DNA from: UBA1424 sp041654095 | GTDB taxonomy: Bacteria > Bacillota_I > Bacilli_A > RFN20 > CAG-826 | Length of the DNA: 40,243 nt | Assembly: GCA_041654095.1 (NCBI GenBank) | Contig: JBAZED010000010.1 | Span: 1 to 40,243, forward strand | Direction: 5' to 3' | Part shown: positions 32,581 to 40,243 of the stretch, in pieces | Layout of the letters: the number at the start of each line of letters is the position of its first letter | Numbering within the stretch: the first letter of the stretch is position 1 | Program-made: the position numbers and the translations under genes | The notes under the pieces: generated by a model | What the model was told of the DNA's origin: nothing | Databases searched by the model: none | What the model saw: the letters and a program-made list of their open reading frames with translations, nothing else

Positions 32581-34900
32581 GGCCAAAATGATATAAGCGC
32601 GAACCAAAGTCTCCGAGGACGCGGACTCTTTCGTCATAACCGACGCCAGACCACTGCGGATTTAACTTAATCGCTCCGAAATTTATCATCGTTCCCGAGA
32701 CGAGATAAGCTTCTTTTTCACCCGGCATAACCTTGCGCTTAGCAATGTGGTTGACGAGCATGCCGTTTTCGTTGACGCGAACCGGAAGGACCATATTGAT
32801 CAAACCGCCGAATTTCTTGATGTTGTGGTCTTGGGGGCGAACGAGCATTTGATATGACTCATCATCGATAAAATCAATGCCGCGTAAAATTGTCGTCGCT
32901 GGATTCGGCTTTTGGAGACCGTTGAAATAACCGATAATCCCCTCTTTTTGGTCGCCGCTTAAAGCTTGCCACACCGCCACTCCCTTTTCTTCCATCAACT
33001 CCAATTGATAGAACGTTCCATATTGAAGCAGTTGGCGATGATTTTTATAAAACTCAATCTGCGCTTTGACGGCTTTAATTTCAATTGGATCTAGATGGCT
33101 TAAATCGAGTTCATAGCCGAGAATTCCAAATGAGGCGACGTTGAAACGAGTGTCGATTGGCGTCTTTCTCAAAAGCTGATGCGAAGGCGAGGCGCTGACG
33201 TGGGCGCCAATCGTCGAAAGCGGATAAGCGAGGCTATAGCCGCTCTGAATATGAATGCGCTGATATCCGTCCGTATCGTCGCTAGCCCACGTTTGTGGCA
33301 TATATGCCAGCATTCCTAAATCAAAGCGATTACCACCGCTAGAACAGCCTTCAAACAGGACGTGTGGATACTTATCGGTCAAGCATTTAAGAATCTCATA
33401 GAGGCCGAGAACTTGACGGTGAAAGAGCTCGCCGGCTTTTGTTTTTGATGAATAGAGGTCGCTGATGTGGCGATTGCAATCCCATTTGACATATTCGATA
33501 TTCGCCGACGACAAGACTTCGTCAATTGACGAAAAGATATAATCGCGGACTTCTAGTCGCGACAGATCGAGGACGAGTTGGTGGCGGCCTTTAGAGAGCA
33601 TTCGCTCATTGTTGCCGATGATCCAGTCGGGATGGTTTCTGAATAAGTCGGAATCTTCACTGACCATCTCCGGTTCAAACCACAATCCGAATTTCAACCC
33701 TATATCATTAATTTTCTTGACAAGTGGTTTCAAGCCGCGTGGCAACTTCTTTTTGTTTAATTCATAATCTCCTAAAGCCTTGGTGTCATCATTGCGATTT
33801 TTAAACCATCCATCATCGAGGACGAATAGTTCAACGCCGATATCTTTTGCTTGTTTAGCCAAGCTCAGCAACTTGCCTTCGTCGAATTTGAAATAAGTCG
33901 CTTCCCAGTTGTTGAGCAAGACAGGCCGCGGAGCATTTTCAAATTCCTTCTTGATGACGTGGTGATTGACAAAAAAATGCATGTTCTGCGCAGCCGAATT
34001 CATACCGCGATCCCCAAAGGTCATAACGGCGTAAGGCGTCACAAAAGAATTTCCGGGTTTGACTAAATAGTCAAAGCAGTAAGGATTGATTCCGATTTGA
34101 ACACGGACCTTATCATAATTCGTCAGCTCGACCAACTCGAGATGGTTGCCGCTGTACATCAGATTAAAGGCATACACTCCCCCGCAATTGAGATGAGCCT
34201 TGTCTTCGAGGAGCATGAAGAAAGGATTATGGCGGTTTGAACTCATCCCGGTCTTGGAATCATTAAGGTAAATACCGGGGGTTAATTTGCGAATCGTCTT
34301 TTGGGCTTCGCTAATCCACCCTCCGCAGAGATTGAGCAGCGAGAAATCGCGGTTGGCGATATCGAGTTGCATGGACATGATTTTCTCAAGGTAAACACTT
34401 GATTCGCCATTATTGATGAAGACGACATTGCGAGCGATGACATCGCTTTCGACGAACACCAAATAATGGAGTTCAATCGCCGCCTTCATGTACGCATCCC
34501 TTAGAGTAATAATCAATTCTTCATCGGCATCGCGAGGTGAAGGCAGTTCTTCGAGAGGCTGCACTTCACGGCGAACTTCATAGCGCTCATAAATGAAATC
34601 ATAGACATAGCCGTCCGCACCGCGAATTTTGAGCGATGGTTCGCGATAATCGCCCTTGCCAATCGAGCTCGCTTCTAAAGAGAGCAAATCGAGGGAGGCG
34701 GCTTTATCCTTAGCCTCGTCATAAACGACGGAACTACCGTGGGCATAAGGCCATTTCTCGATGACGGCCGCCAAATCGCCGGGGTCTTCGAGGCGCTTGC
34801 CATAGTACTCAAGAATCAAATGCTTGATGTCGTTGATCCGTAAAATATAGCTCGTGCTCTTGGTTTGGAGGTGAAAGAGCGAATCTTTGCAGGTAATCAT
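32567..34900 (-). CDS. Alpha-galactosidase, GH36
   Basis: A 777-residue cytoplasmic GH36 enzyme releasing terminal alpha-galactose from raffinose- or melibiose-type sugars. The N-terminal beta-supersandwich is followed by a TIM barrel: RPVLLNNWEATYF, VLDDGWF (361-366), GLWFEPEMV, the nucleophile Asp474 in YVKWDCNR, FEGCSSGGNRFD, and the acid/base in WASDDTDGYQRI (538-549). Length is in the usual 700-750 class. No signal peptide. GAGGA precedes ATG. It is divergent from a GH2 beta-galactosidase and shares its control region, carrying the same promoter box as the galT operon. Confidence 0.96.
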   Translation of the reverse strand: MITCKDSLFHLQTKSTSYILRINDIKHLILEYYGKRLEDPGDLAAVIEKWPYAHGSSVVYDEAKDKAASLDLLSLEASSIGKGDYREPSLKIRGADGYVYDFIYERYEVRREVQPLEELPSPRDADEELIITLRDAYMKAAIELHYLVFVESDVIARNVVFINNGESSVYLEKIMSMQLDIANRDFSLLNLCGGWISEAQKTIRKLTPGIYLNDSKTGMSSNRHNPFFMLLEDKAHLNCGGVYAFNLMYSGNHLELVELTNYDKVRVQIGINPYCFDYLVKPGNSFVTPYAVMTFGDRGMNSAAQNMHFFVNHHVIKKEFENAPRPVLLNNWEATYFKFDEGKLLSLAKQAKDIGVELFVLDDGWFKNRNDDTKALGDYELNKKKLPRGLKPLVKKINDIGLKFGLWFEPEMVSEDSDLFRNHPDWIIGNNERMLSKGRHQLVLDLSRLEVRDYIFSSIDEVLSSANIEYVKWDCNRHISDLYSSKTKAGELFHRQVLGLYEILKCLTDKYPHVLFEGCSSGGNRFDLGMLAYMPQTWASDDTDGYQRIHIQSGYSLAYPLSTIGAHVSASPSHQLLRKTPIDTRFNVASFGILGYELDLSHLDPIEIKAVKAQIEFYKNHRQLLQYGTFYQLELMEEKGVAVWQALSGDQKEGIIGYFNGLQKPNPATTILRGIDFIDDESYQMLVRPQDHNIKKFGGLINMVLPVRVNENGMLVNHIAKRKVMPGEKEAYLVSGTMINFGAIKLNPQWSGVGYDERVRVLGDFGSRLYHFGLIEK

Positions 34901-34918
34901 AATTTATCCTCGCATAAT

Positions 34919-34947
34919 ATTATATAATAAGTTGATAGCGTTTTAAC
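34919..34947. promoter_or_regulatory. Divergent control region of the alpha- and beta-galactosidase genes
   Basis: Minus strand: TATAAT (34919-34924) with the box GCTATCAACTTATTA directly upstream (34925-34939). Plus strand: TATAAT (34923-34928), overlapping it. TGATAGCGTTTTAA (34933-34946) also fits the catabolite-control (cre) consensus with two mismatches, and lies at the plus-strand transcription start where it could block transcription. Confidence 0.6.
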
Positions 34948-34966
34948 CTGAAGAAAGGACGCCATT

Positions 34967-37294
34967 ATGAAACAACCTTTGAACTTCGGTTGGCGATATA
35001 TGCCCTGCTACGAGCAAAGTTACTTAAGCAAGTTTCCCGACGAAGCCCAAATCATCGATATTCCGCACGCGAATCTTGAACTTCCCCGCGATTATTTCGA
35101 TGAGGATTCTTACCAGTTTATTTCCTCTTATGAGAAGACTTTTGATATTGATTCAGATATTAAAAACAAAACGGTTTTGCTGACCTTTCAGGGTTTGATG
35201 CTAAGAGCGAAAGTTTATCTCAACGCCTCGTTCCTCGGTGAATATATCTCCGGTTATCTGCCATTTACAATCGACGTATCCGGAATCGCAAAAGGGAAAG
35301 AAAACCGCTTGGTCGTCATCGTCGATTCACGCGAAGACAACACCGTTCCACCATTCGGTGGAGTGATCGATTACTTGACTTTCGGCGGAATCTACCGCGA
35401 AGTTGAAGTCGAAGTCAAACCCAACATTTATCTAAGCCGCATCCACATCAACACCGACGACAAAGGTCACCTCCAAATCACTCCGATTCTTGGGGGAAAC
35501 CGCTCGCTGCCATACGAAATATCTCATAGACTCCTATTGAAAGAGCAACTCGTCAAAGAGTTTTCCGTCAATGACGTGGCCATCGAAAATCCTCATCTCT
35601 GGTCTCTCGCCACTCCTCATCTCTACACGCTTCTGACAACGCTAAAGACGGCAAGTGGCGACGATTTACTCGTCACCAAATTTGGCTTCCGCTCCCTGCG
35701 TTTTGAAAAGAGCGGTTTTTACCTTAATGGTGAAAGGATAAAACTCCTCGGACTAAACCGCCATCAATCATATCCCTATGTCGGTTACGCGATGCCGAAG
35801 GGCGGACAAGAAGACGATGCCGACATCCTCAAATATCGACTCGGTGTCAATATCGTCCGCACATCGCACTATCCGCAGTCGGAGCATTTTCTCAATCGCT
35901 GCGACGAGATTGGACTCTTAGTCTTAAGCGAAGTTCCAGGTTGGCAATATATCGGCCAAGACAAAATGTGGCGAGACAATTTTGAAGACTTCTTAAGAAG
36001 GATGCTCGACAAGGAATACAATCACCCGTGCGTCATCGCTCACGGCGTTCGCATCAACGAGAGCCAAGATGATCACGAACTATATCTTAAAGCTCGACAA
36101 ATCGCTCGCGAAGTCGCGCCCCATCGCCCGACTTGTGGCGTCCGCAACTTCAAAAACAGCGAACTGCTCGAAGATATTTATACTTATAACGATTTCTCGA
36201 GCGAAGATCTGAGCCACGGCCTCGATAATCCCAAGACGATCGAAGCCGGTCATGCGCCAGTTCTCGTCACCGAATACCTCGGGCATATGTTCCCGACCAA
36301 GGCCATCGATTCTTCGGAGCGGAGGATTATCCACTCTCTGCGCCACGCCAGAGTCATCGACGATCTTTATTCTTATCAGAATTTAATCGGCGCGATCGGC
36401 TGGTGTTTTTCCGACTATTACACGCACCGCGATTTCGGTTCTGGCGACCACGTCTGCCATCACGGGGTTTTGGATATGTTTCGCAATGCCAAATGGGCGT
36501 CCTATGTCTACGCCTCCCAATCCGATGAACGCTTTGTGTTCGAAGTCCTCTCCAATCTTGTCCCCGGCGATTTTAATGAGGCGATTGTCGGCGTCACGCA
36601 TATCGCGACGAACGCCGACTATGTCGAACTATATCGAAACGACACATTCGTCAAGGCCTTTTACCCAAATCGCGCCAAATATCGCTATATGCCTCATCCG
36701 ATTATCGAAGTCGACGATTATATCGGTGCGTCATTCAGCGAGGAGCGCTTTAAAGGCAAAGACGCCAATCGCATTAAAGATGCTCTTGCCTACGTCGCTC
36801 TAAATGGTTTAAACAAGCTTCCATTCCGGCACAAATTCCGCCTCGGACTCGTCATGTTCAAACACAGGATGACGTACGAAGACCTCGTCGAACTATGGAA
36901 TAAATACGTCGCGACCTGGGGTAACAAATTGACGGTGTTTAAGTTCAAAGCATACAAAGGTGGTCAATTGATGGCCACCAAGATGTTCGGCCAGTCGACA
37001 GAGTTCACACTCAAGGCTCAACCCAATAAGGTCATTTTGCATAACGACGCTTCTTACGACGTCGCTCGCGTCGAAGTCGCGCTCTACGATCAATATGGCA
37101 CTTTATGCAATTATTCAGCCCTTCCCTTGAGCCTCAAGTGCAAAGGACCGATTCAAGTCATCGGACCTCACAGCGTTCCCCTCTATGGCGGGCAGATGTC
37201 GATTTATGCGCGGAGCGTTAAAGGAAAAGGCAAAGCCCTTCTCGAAATCTCCGCCGATGCGTATAACGCCAAAGTTGAGTTTGAGGTTCAATAA
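34967..37294 (+). CDS. Beta-galactosidase-like GH2 enzyme
   Basis: A 775-residue GH2 protein: jelly-roll (about 1-150), immunoglobulin-like domain (150-245), TIM barrel (245-540) and further C-terminal beta domains. GFYLNGERIKLLGLNRHQSYP is the barrel entry typical of beta-galactosidases, VRTSHYPQSEHFLNRCDEIG follows, the acid/base is Glu365 in RINESQDD and the nucleophile Glu436 in VTEYLGH. No signal peptide, so it works on imported lactose-like sugars. AAAGGA precedes ATG. It faces the alpha-galactosidase gene, and a bidirectional terminator separates it from the GPH transporter. Confidence 0.92.
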   Translation: MKQPLNFGWRYMPCYEQSYLSKFPDEAQIIDIPHANLELPRDYFDEDSYQFISSYEKTFDIDSDIKNKTVLLTFQGLMLRAKVYLNASFLGEYISGYLPFTIDVSGIAKGKENRLVVIVDSREDNTVPPFGGVIDYLTFGGIYREVEVEVKPNIYLSRIHINTDDKGHLQITPILGGNRSLPYEISHRLLLKEQLVKEFSVNDVAIENPHLWSLATPHLYTLLTTLKTASGDDLLVTKFGFRSLRFEKSGFYLNGERIKLLGLNRHQSYPYVGYAMPKGGQEDDADILKYRLGVNIVRTSHYPQSEHFLNRCDEIGLLVLSEVPGWQYIGQDKMWRDNFEDFLRRMLDKEYNHPCVIAHGVRINESQDDHELYLKARQIAREVAPHRPTCGVRNFKNSELLEDIYTYNDFSSEDLSHGLDNPKTIEAGHAPVLVTEYLGHMFPTKAIDSSERRIIHSLRHARVIDDLYSYQNLIGAIGWCFSDYYTHRDFGSGDHVCHHGVLDMFRNAKWASYVYASQSDERFVFEVLSNLVPGDFNEAIVGVTHIATNADYVELYRNDTFVKAFYPNRAKYRYMPHPIIEVDDYIGASFSEERFKGKDANRIKDALAYVALNGLNKLPFRHKFRLGLVMFKHRMTYEDLVELWNKYVATWGNKLTVFKFKAYKGGQLMATKMFGQSTEFTLKAQPNKVILHNDASYDVARVEVALYDQYGTLCNYSALPLSLKCKGPIQVIGPHSVPLYGGQMSIYARSVKGKGKALLEISADAYNAKVEFEVQ

Positions 37295-37297
37295 CGA

Positions 37298-37325
37298 AAA
37301 AGCGACCAGAGTTCTGGCCGCTTTT
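37298..37325. terminator. Bidirectional terminator between convergent genes
   Basis: AAAAGCG-A-CCAGA pairs with TCTGG-C-CGCTTTT, with one A-C mismatch; A- and T-runs at both sides allow termination in both directions. Confidence 0.85.
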
Positions 37326-37337
37326 AATGAGCATTAG

Positions 37338-38912
37338 TTATTCAGCTTTCTCCGCTGGAGATTGCTCGGCAATCGCCACTCTTTTTTGTTCGATGTCCTT
37401 AACAATCTGCGCGTATTTCTTCTCATCGATGTTATACAAGAAGCGGACGACGAGATACGCGGCGACATAAAGAACAAAGGGGAGGAGGGTCATGACGGCC
37501 GTAAAGATGACCATGTTTTGATTTCCGGCATTAATCAAATCGTTCGCCCCGACTTTGACCATCGTCGGAGTGATGAATTCAAGGCCGCGATCAACTTCGA
37601 GAGCTGAGATGCCTTCGGTCACCGCCAGCGCGCCGCTGATCGAGAGCGTGAACCAGACGATGCCTTGCTGAGCCGAGCTGGCGAATTTCGCGGTCAGAGG
37701 GCGAAGCGAAAAAGCCACCGCTTCCTTCCGCTCTCCGGTCTTCCACTCGTTATACTCGATGGTATTCTCCATCATGATGATAAGAATTAGATAGAAAATG
37801 CCCTGCCCCGAGAAAATGATGATTCCCAAGACGTAGAGCAAAATCGGATAAGTCACGCCGATGGCCGGATTGCCATTAAAAGGTGCGCCGATGAAGAAGA
37901 AGACGACGTGGCCGATAGCCATCATCAAAAAACTGATGAAAAGAAGAGTATTGCGCTTCATGAACTTGATGAGAACAGGAAAGAGAAACTGGGCCAAAAT
38001 CGTTCCGCCGGCGTACATCACCGTAAAGAGGAACTGGATGTTGCCCCCTTCCCCGCCTTCGGCTCCGTAGCCGAACGAGAAGTAGAAGTAATTGAGGCCG
38101 AGGCCGTTTAAAATATTTGAAGCGATGTAATAGATGAGGATGACAATGACAATCCAACGAAGTTGGTCGTTAGTCTTCATCAAACGGAACATGTCGCCGA
38201 ATTTTGTCTTTTGAGAAATTTTTTCTTGTTCGAGATTGCGAGCTGATTCTTTAGAAAAGACGACGAGGATGAGCTGCGAAGCCAAGAAGACGATCGAGAC
38301 GATGATGGCAATCAGCCCATAATTCTTAACGGCATCACCGCTGCTGACCGTCAGAGGGACGACACCACCGACGGTAAATGCACCGACGCTGATAAAAATT
38401 GACATGATGGTCGTGATATCGTTGCGCTGTTTCTCATCGCTCGTCAAAGCGGGTAGCATCGACCAGTAGCCGATATCATTCATCGTATAAGTTATATCCC
38501 AGAGAAAGTAAAAAACGCTGAATAAAATGACGTAGGCCCAACCTTGGGGACGGGCTAAGAACAAGACGAGCATCACAACCGTATTGGTGATCGCGCCGAT
38601 TAAAATCCAGGGCTTGTATTTGCCCATCTTGAAATGGCAACGCTCGATGATAAAACCCATGATCGGATCATTCAAGCCATCCCAGATGCGGGCGATGATG
38701 ACGATGATGGAAATGACCCCGAACTGCAGAGCGTAAAGAGCGGGGTCGCGAACGCCATCGACATAGCCGATCGGCGAGGCGAATTGGACATAGGCTAAGA
38801 GAAACAAACTGATCAGCGTGTAAGCTGCATCGCGTCCCAAAGCCGTCGCCGAATAGACCCATTTCGTCGCGCGAGGAACAATATCACCGGTAAAAGTGGA
38901 GTTAATTTTCAT
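37338..38912 (-). CDS. GPH-family glycoside:cation symporter
   Basis: 524 residues with twelve hydrophobic helices. The GPH signature WDGLNDPIMGFIIERCHFKMGKYKPWIL is present, and the second-half loop includes NTIEYNEWKTGERKEA. The family (MelB, LacS, XynB-type) imports galactosides and other glycosides with Na+ or H+. No EIIA-like domain follows as in LacS. AAGGGG precedes ATG. Its position between the beta-galactosidase and DUF2804 genes makes a galactoside the likely cargo. Confidence 0.9.
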   Translation of the reverse strand: MKINSTFTGDIVPRATKWVYSATALGRDAAYTLISLFLLAYVQFASPIGYVDGVRDPALYALQFGVISIIVIIARIWDGLNDPIMGFIIERCHFKMGKYKPWILIGAITNTVVMLVLFLARPQGWAYVILFSVFYFLWDITYTMNDIGYWSMLPALTSDEKQRNDITTIMSIFISVGAFTVGGVVPLTVSSGDAVKNYGLIAIIVSIVFLASQLILVVFSKESARNLEQEKISQKTKFGDMFRLMKTNDQLRWIVIVILIYYIASNILNGLGLNYFYFSFGYGAEGGEGGNIQFLFTVMYAGGTILAQFLFPVLIKFMKRNTLLFISFLMMAIGHVVFFFIGAPFNGNPAIGVTYPILLYVLGIIIFSGQGIFYLILIIMMENTIEYNEWKTGERKEAVAFSLRPLTAKFASSAQQGIVWFTLSISGALAVTEGISALEVDRGLEFITPTMVKVGANDLINAGNQNMVIFTAVMTLLPFVLYVAAYLVVRFLYNIDEKKYAQIVKDIEQKRVAIAEQSPAEKAE

Positions 38913-38956
38913 ACTAATACCCCTTTATAACTATTATTAATTGTATTCTTTAATAA

Positions 38957-38981
38957 TTCGAAACGACATTGTTTTTTCGAA
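38957..38981. repeat. Paired TTCGAA boxes upstream of the GPH transporter
   Basis: Two TTCGAA palindromes (38957-38962 and 38976-38981), 19 bp centre to centre, form a larger inverted repeat TTCGAAA/TTTCGAA. They stand about 45-70 bp before the transporter start, in the short gap after the DUF2804 stop. An operator role is a guess. Confidence 0.35.
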
Positions 38982-38983
38982 AA

Positions 38984-40006
38984 TTACCAGCAATTCTTGA
39001 CTTTTTCGGCGAATCCGAGCATTTCTTCAAAGTAAACTTGCTTGCCTTCGATGACGACGCATCCCGTAAATTTTCCAAATACTTGGTGTTGAACCGATTT
39101 GATGACGAGGACATTCGAGTTGCTATAGCGATCGAGAAGCGGCTCAAAGGTCAAGGCGATATCACCGGTTTTACTGCGAAACTTCCACGGTTTCATATAA
39201 TCATCATCGCCATTATCGGCAATGGGGATATCGAATTTTACGTCCTCGAGTTTGTATGCTTTCCCATCGTAAAAGAACATGTTTTCGCTGGCCGCGCCCG
39301 TCTCGCCAAATCCATAGCCGAGGTTAAAGCCGATTTTTTTGCCTTTATAAACGCCGCTCATCGAGGACCAATACCAAGTATTTTTGTAGGTCCAGACGCC
39401 CCTCCCCCAGTCGAGAACGCCCCATGAATCAAGCGATAAATCATAGGTATCGTCGCCGACTTTGGCATATCCATTTGCCTTGAGGAGATTGATTTTTTGG
39501 TTGTAATAAAAATGCTTTGGCTTATTGAACGGCGTGGCGATAACCATCGAATCCACAACCGTTTCTTCGAGGTAAATGTCGCAGCGGAATGGTTTCTCAC
39601 CATCAAAGTTTTTCATCTCGCAAACGAGGTGGCGGCGACCATTTTCGTGTGTGAAGTGAAAGGAAAAATCCTCGGTGTTAAAAATGACGTCTCCGCTCGC
39701 TGAAGAAGAGGGCATTAAGATTTTGCCTCTCGATAACAAACCCATCACGTTCTTCGTTTTTTGGAAAGGCCGGTTAAAATCGAAGACCGTCGCTCCCGCC
39801 AACGACATATACGAATTATCAGCCACCGTTAAAGCGACGCCGACATGCTGATTTCCAACATAGTAATAATCCCATTCCTTAATCCGCAGTTTTGGGGCTT
39901 TGATAGCTTCTCGCGAGTAATGTTTGACTAATGAAAAAGCATATCCGGCTTCGACGAGATCGCCTTCTTCGTTTAAAAGCGGACCCGGTGTCAATAAGTG
40001 TTGCAT
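38984..40006 (-). CDS. DUF2804 family protein
   Basis: 340 residues. The block SWGVLDWGRGVWTYKNTWYWSSMSG followed by KIGFNLGYGFG is the hallmark of DUF2804, a beta-rich family distantly like hydroxyneurosporene-synthase/AttH-type lipocalin folds, with no established activity. No signal peptide. AGGAGG lies before ATG. Its own promoter carries the same box as the galT and alpha-galactosidase promoters, and a sugar symporter follows 71 bases downstream, so a part in carbohydrate use is suggested. Confidence 0.85.
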   Translation of the reverse strand: MQHLLTPGPLLNEEGDLVEAGYAFSLVKHYSREAIKAPKLRIKEWDYYYVGNQHVGVALTVADNSYMSLAGATVFDFNRPFQKTKNVMGLLSRGKILMPSSSASGDVIFNTEDFSFHFTHENGRRHLVCEMKNFDGEKPFRCDIYLEETVVDSMVIATPFNKPKHFYYNQKINLLKANGYAKVGDDTYDLSLDSWGVLDWGRGVWTYKNTWYWSSMSGVYKGKKIGFNLGYGFGETGAASENMFFYDGKAYKLEDVKFDIPIADNGDDDYMKPWKFRSKTGDIALTFEPLLDRYSNSNVLVIKSVQHQVFGKFTGCVVIEGKQVYFEEMLGFAEKVKNCW

Positions 40007-40034
40007 ATGTATCCTCCTAAATGGTCAACTTTAT

Positions 40035-40063
40035 ATTATCAAAGATTCGATATCTAGGCTCAA
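40035..40063 (-). promoter_or_regulatory. Promoter of the DUF2804 gene with shared box
   Basis: TTGAGC (40058-40063), 17-bp spacer, GATAAT (40035-40040) on the minus strand. The spacer holds GATATCGAATCTTT (40041-40054), matching the galT-promoter box. Confidence 0.65.
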
Positions 40064-40078
40064 AAAGAATTAATAAAA

Positions 40079-40103
40079 ATAAAAAAACAACCTCGCGGTC
40101 GTT
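40079..40103 (-). terminator. Terminator of the tRNA-Ser transcript
   Basis: Stem AACGACC/GGTTGTT with loop GCGA, followed on the minus strand by a run of Ts. Confidence 0.85.
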
Positions 40104-40117
40104 TGCTAAAATTTAGA

Positions 40118-40208
40118 TGGCGGAGGCTTAGGGATTTGAACCCTAGCAGGACTTGCATCCTCTATCGGTTTTCAAGACCGACCCCTTCAGCCGCTTGGGT
40201 AAGCCTCC
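40118..40208 (-). tRNA. tRNA-Ser (anticodon TGA)
   Basis: A 91-nt class II tRNA with acceptor GGAGGCU/AGCCUCC, anticodon loop CUUGAAA (UGA), a long variable arm, T loop UUCAAAU and encoded CCA. Confidence 0.95.
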
Positions 40209-40212
40209 ACAT

Positions 40213-40243
40213 TGGTGGACCAACTAGGATTCGAACCTAGAAC
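40213..40243 (-). tRNA. 3' part of a further tRNA (identity not visible)
   Basis: A T arm CUAGG/CCUAG with loop UUCGAAU, acceptor 3' strand ending UGGUCC and ACCA are seen. The anticodon lies beyond the window. It is four bases upstream of tRNA-Ser, so the two are one transcript. Confidence 0.8.

Noticed and set aside
38969..39427. A 152-codon plus-strand frame opposite the DUF2804 gene.
   Set aside because: The DUF2804 signature is on the minus strand with promoter and Shine-Dalgarno; the plus frame has neither.

Overview
The window looks like chromosomal DNA of a Gram-positive-type, low-to-moderate GC bacterium. An uncultured member of the Bacillota (class Bacilli, near Erysipelotrichia/Mollicutes-like gut lineages) is my best guess. 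This rests on class-2 GalT, a GPH-type sugar symporter, a GT4/PlsC glycolipid pair, DUF4234/DUF5714/DUF2804 proteins, rubrerythrin, tRNAs with encoded CCA, strong Shine-Dalgarno sites and UGA used as a stop. The taxonomic call is inference. Genes are dense and nearly all on the minus strand; only three genes (an orphan nuclease-like gene, a YhhN-family gene and a GH2 beta-galactosidase) are on the plus strand.

Layout by coordinate. 1-1036: one end of an IS3-family (IS150-like) element whose OrfA and OrfB are joined by a -1 slippery site; it ends two bases from the CCA end of tRNA-Thr. 1039-1480: tRNA-Thr and a 246-bp MITE-like element at its 5' end. 1481-2428: an Abi_2/HEPN phage-defence-type gene. 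2671-5057: an acyltransferase with a zinc ribbon and a type I phosphodiesterase-like enzyme. 5181-6489: tRNA-Gln and an ATP-grasp enzyme. 6545-13446: a compact operon galT-galK-membrane-membrane-malQ-rimO. 13559-16334: an iron alcohol dehydrogenase, a membrane-anchored pseudo-Nudix protein and a possibly leaderless small surface protein. 16352-20293: an operon of a zinc phospholipase-C-like protein, an MFS transporter and a GH2 glycosidase. 20418-25748: a frameshifted DUF4234 gene, acetyltransferases, a PEPCK/HPr-kinase-like protein and a PhnW-like aminotransferase. 25817-26670: an ArsR-DUF5714 operon. 26843-27002: tRNA-Phe and tRNA-Asp. 27110-29676: rubrerythrin and glycolipid genes. 29792-31785: a Phd-like antitoxin with a membrane-protein partner, a divergent nuclease-like gene, and tRNA-fMet with an inverted broken copy of its own 3' half. 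31891-40006: a YhhN-family enzyme, GH36 alpha-galactosidase, GH2 beta-galactosidase, GPH transporter and DUF2804 protein. 40118-40243: tRNA-Ser and the 3' end of another tRNA.

The unifying metabolic theme is galactoside use. Alpha- and beta-galactosidases release galactose from imported oligosaccharides (GPH and MFS carriers), GalK and GalT channel it into the Leloir pathway, and MalQ handles glucans. Three promoters (galT operon, alpha-galactosidase, DUF2804) share a box resembling GCTATCRACTTT at nearly the same distance upstream of the -10 element. This suggests one regulon whose regulator is not in the window.

The most unusual part is about 29.8-31.8 kb. An antitoxin-like gene and a PD-(x)-SxK nuclease-like gene are divergently transcribed from overlapping promoters that share a palindrome. 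The nuclease gene ends against a degenerate inverted copy of the initiator tRNA 3' half, which looks like the scar of a tRNA-targeted insertion.
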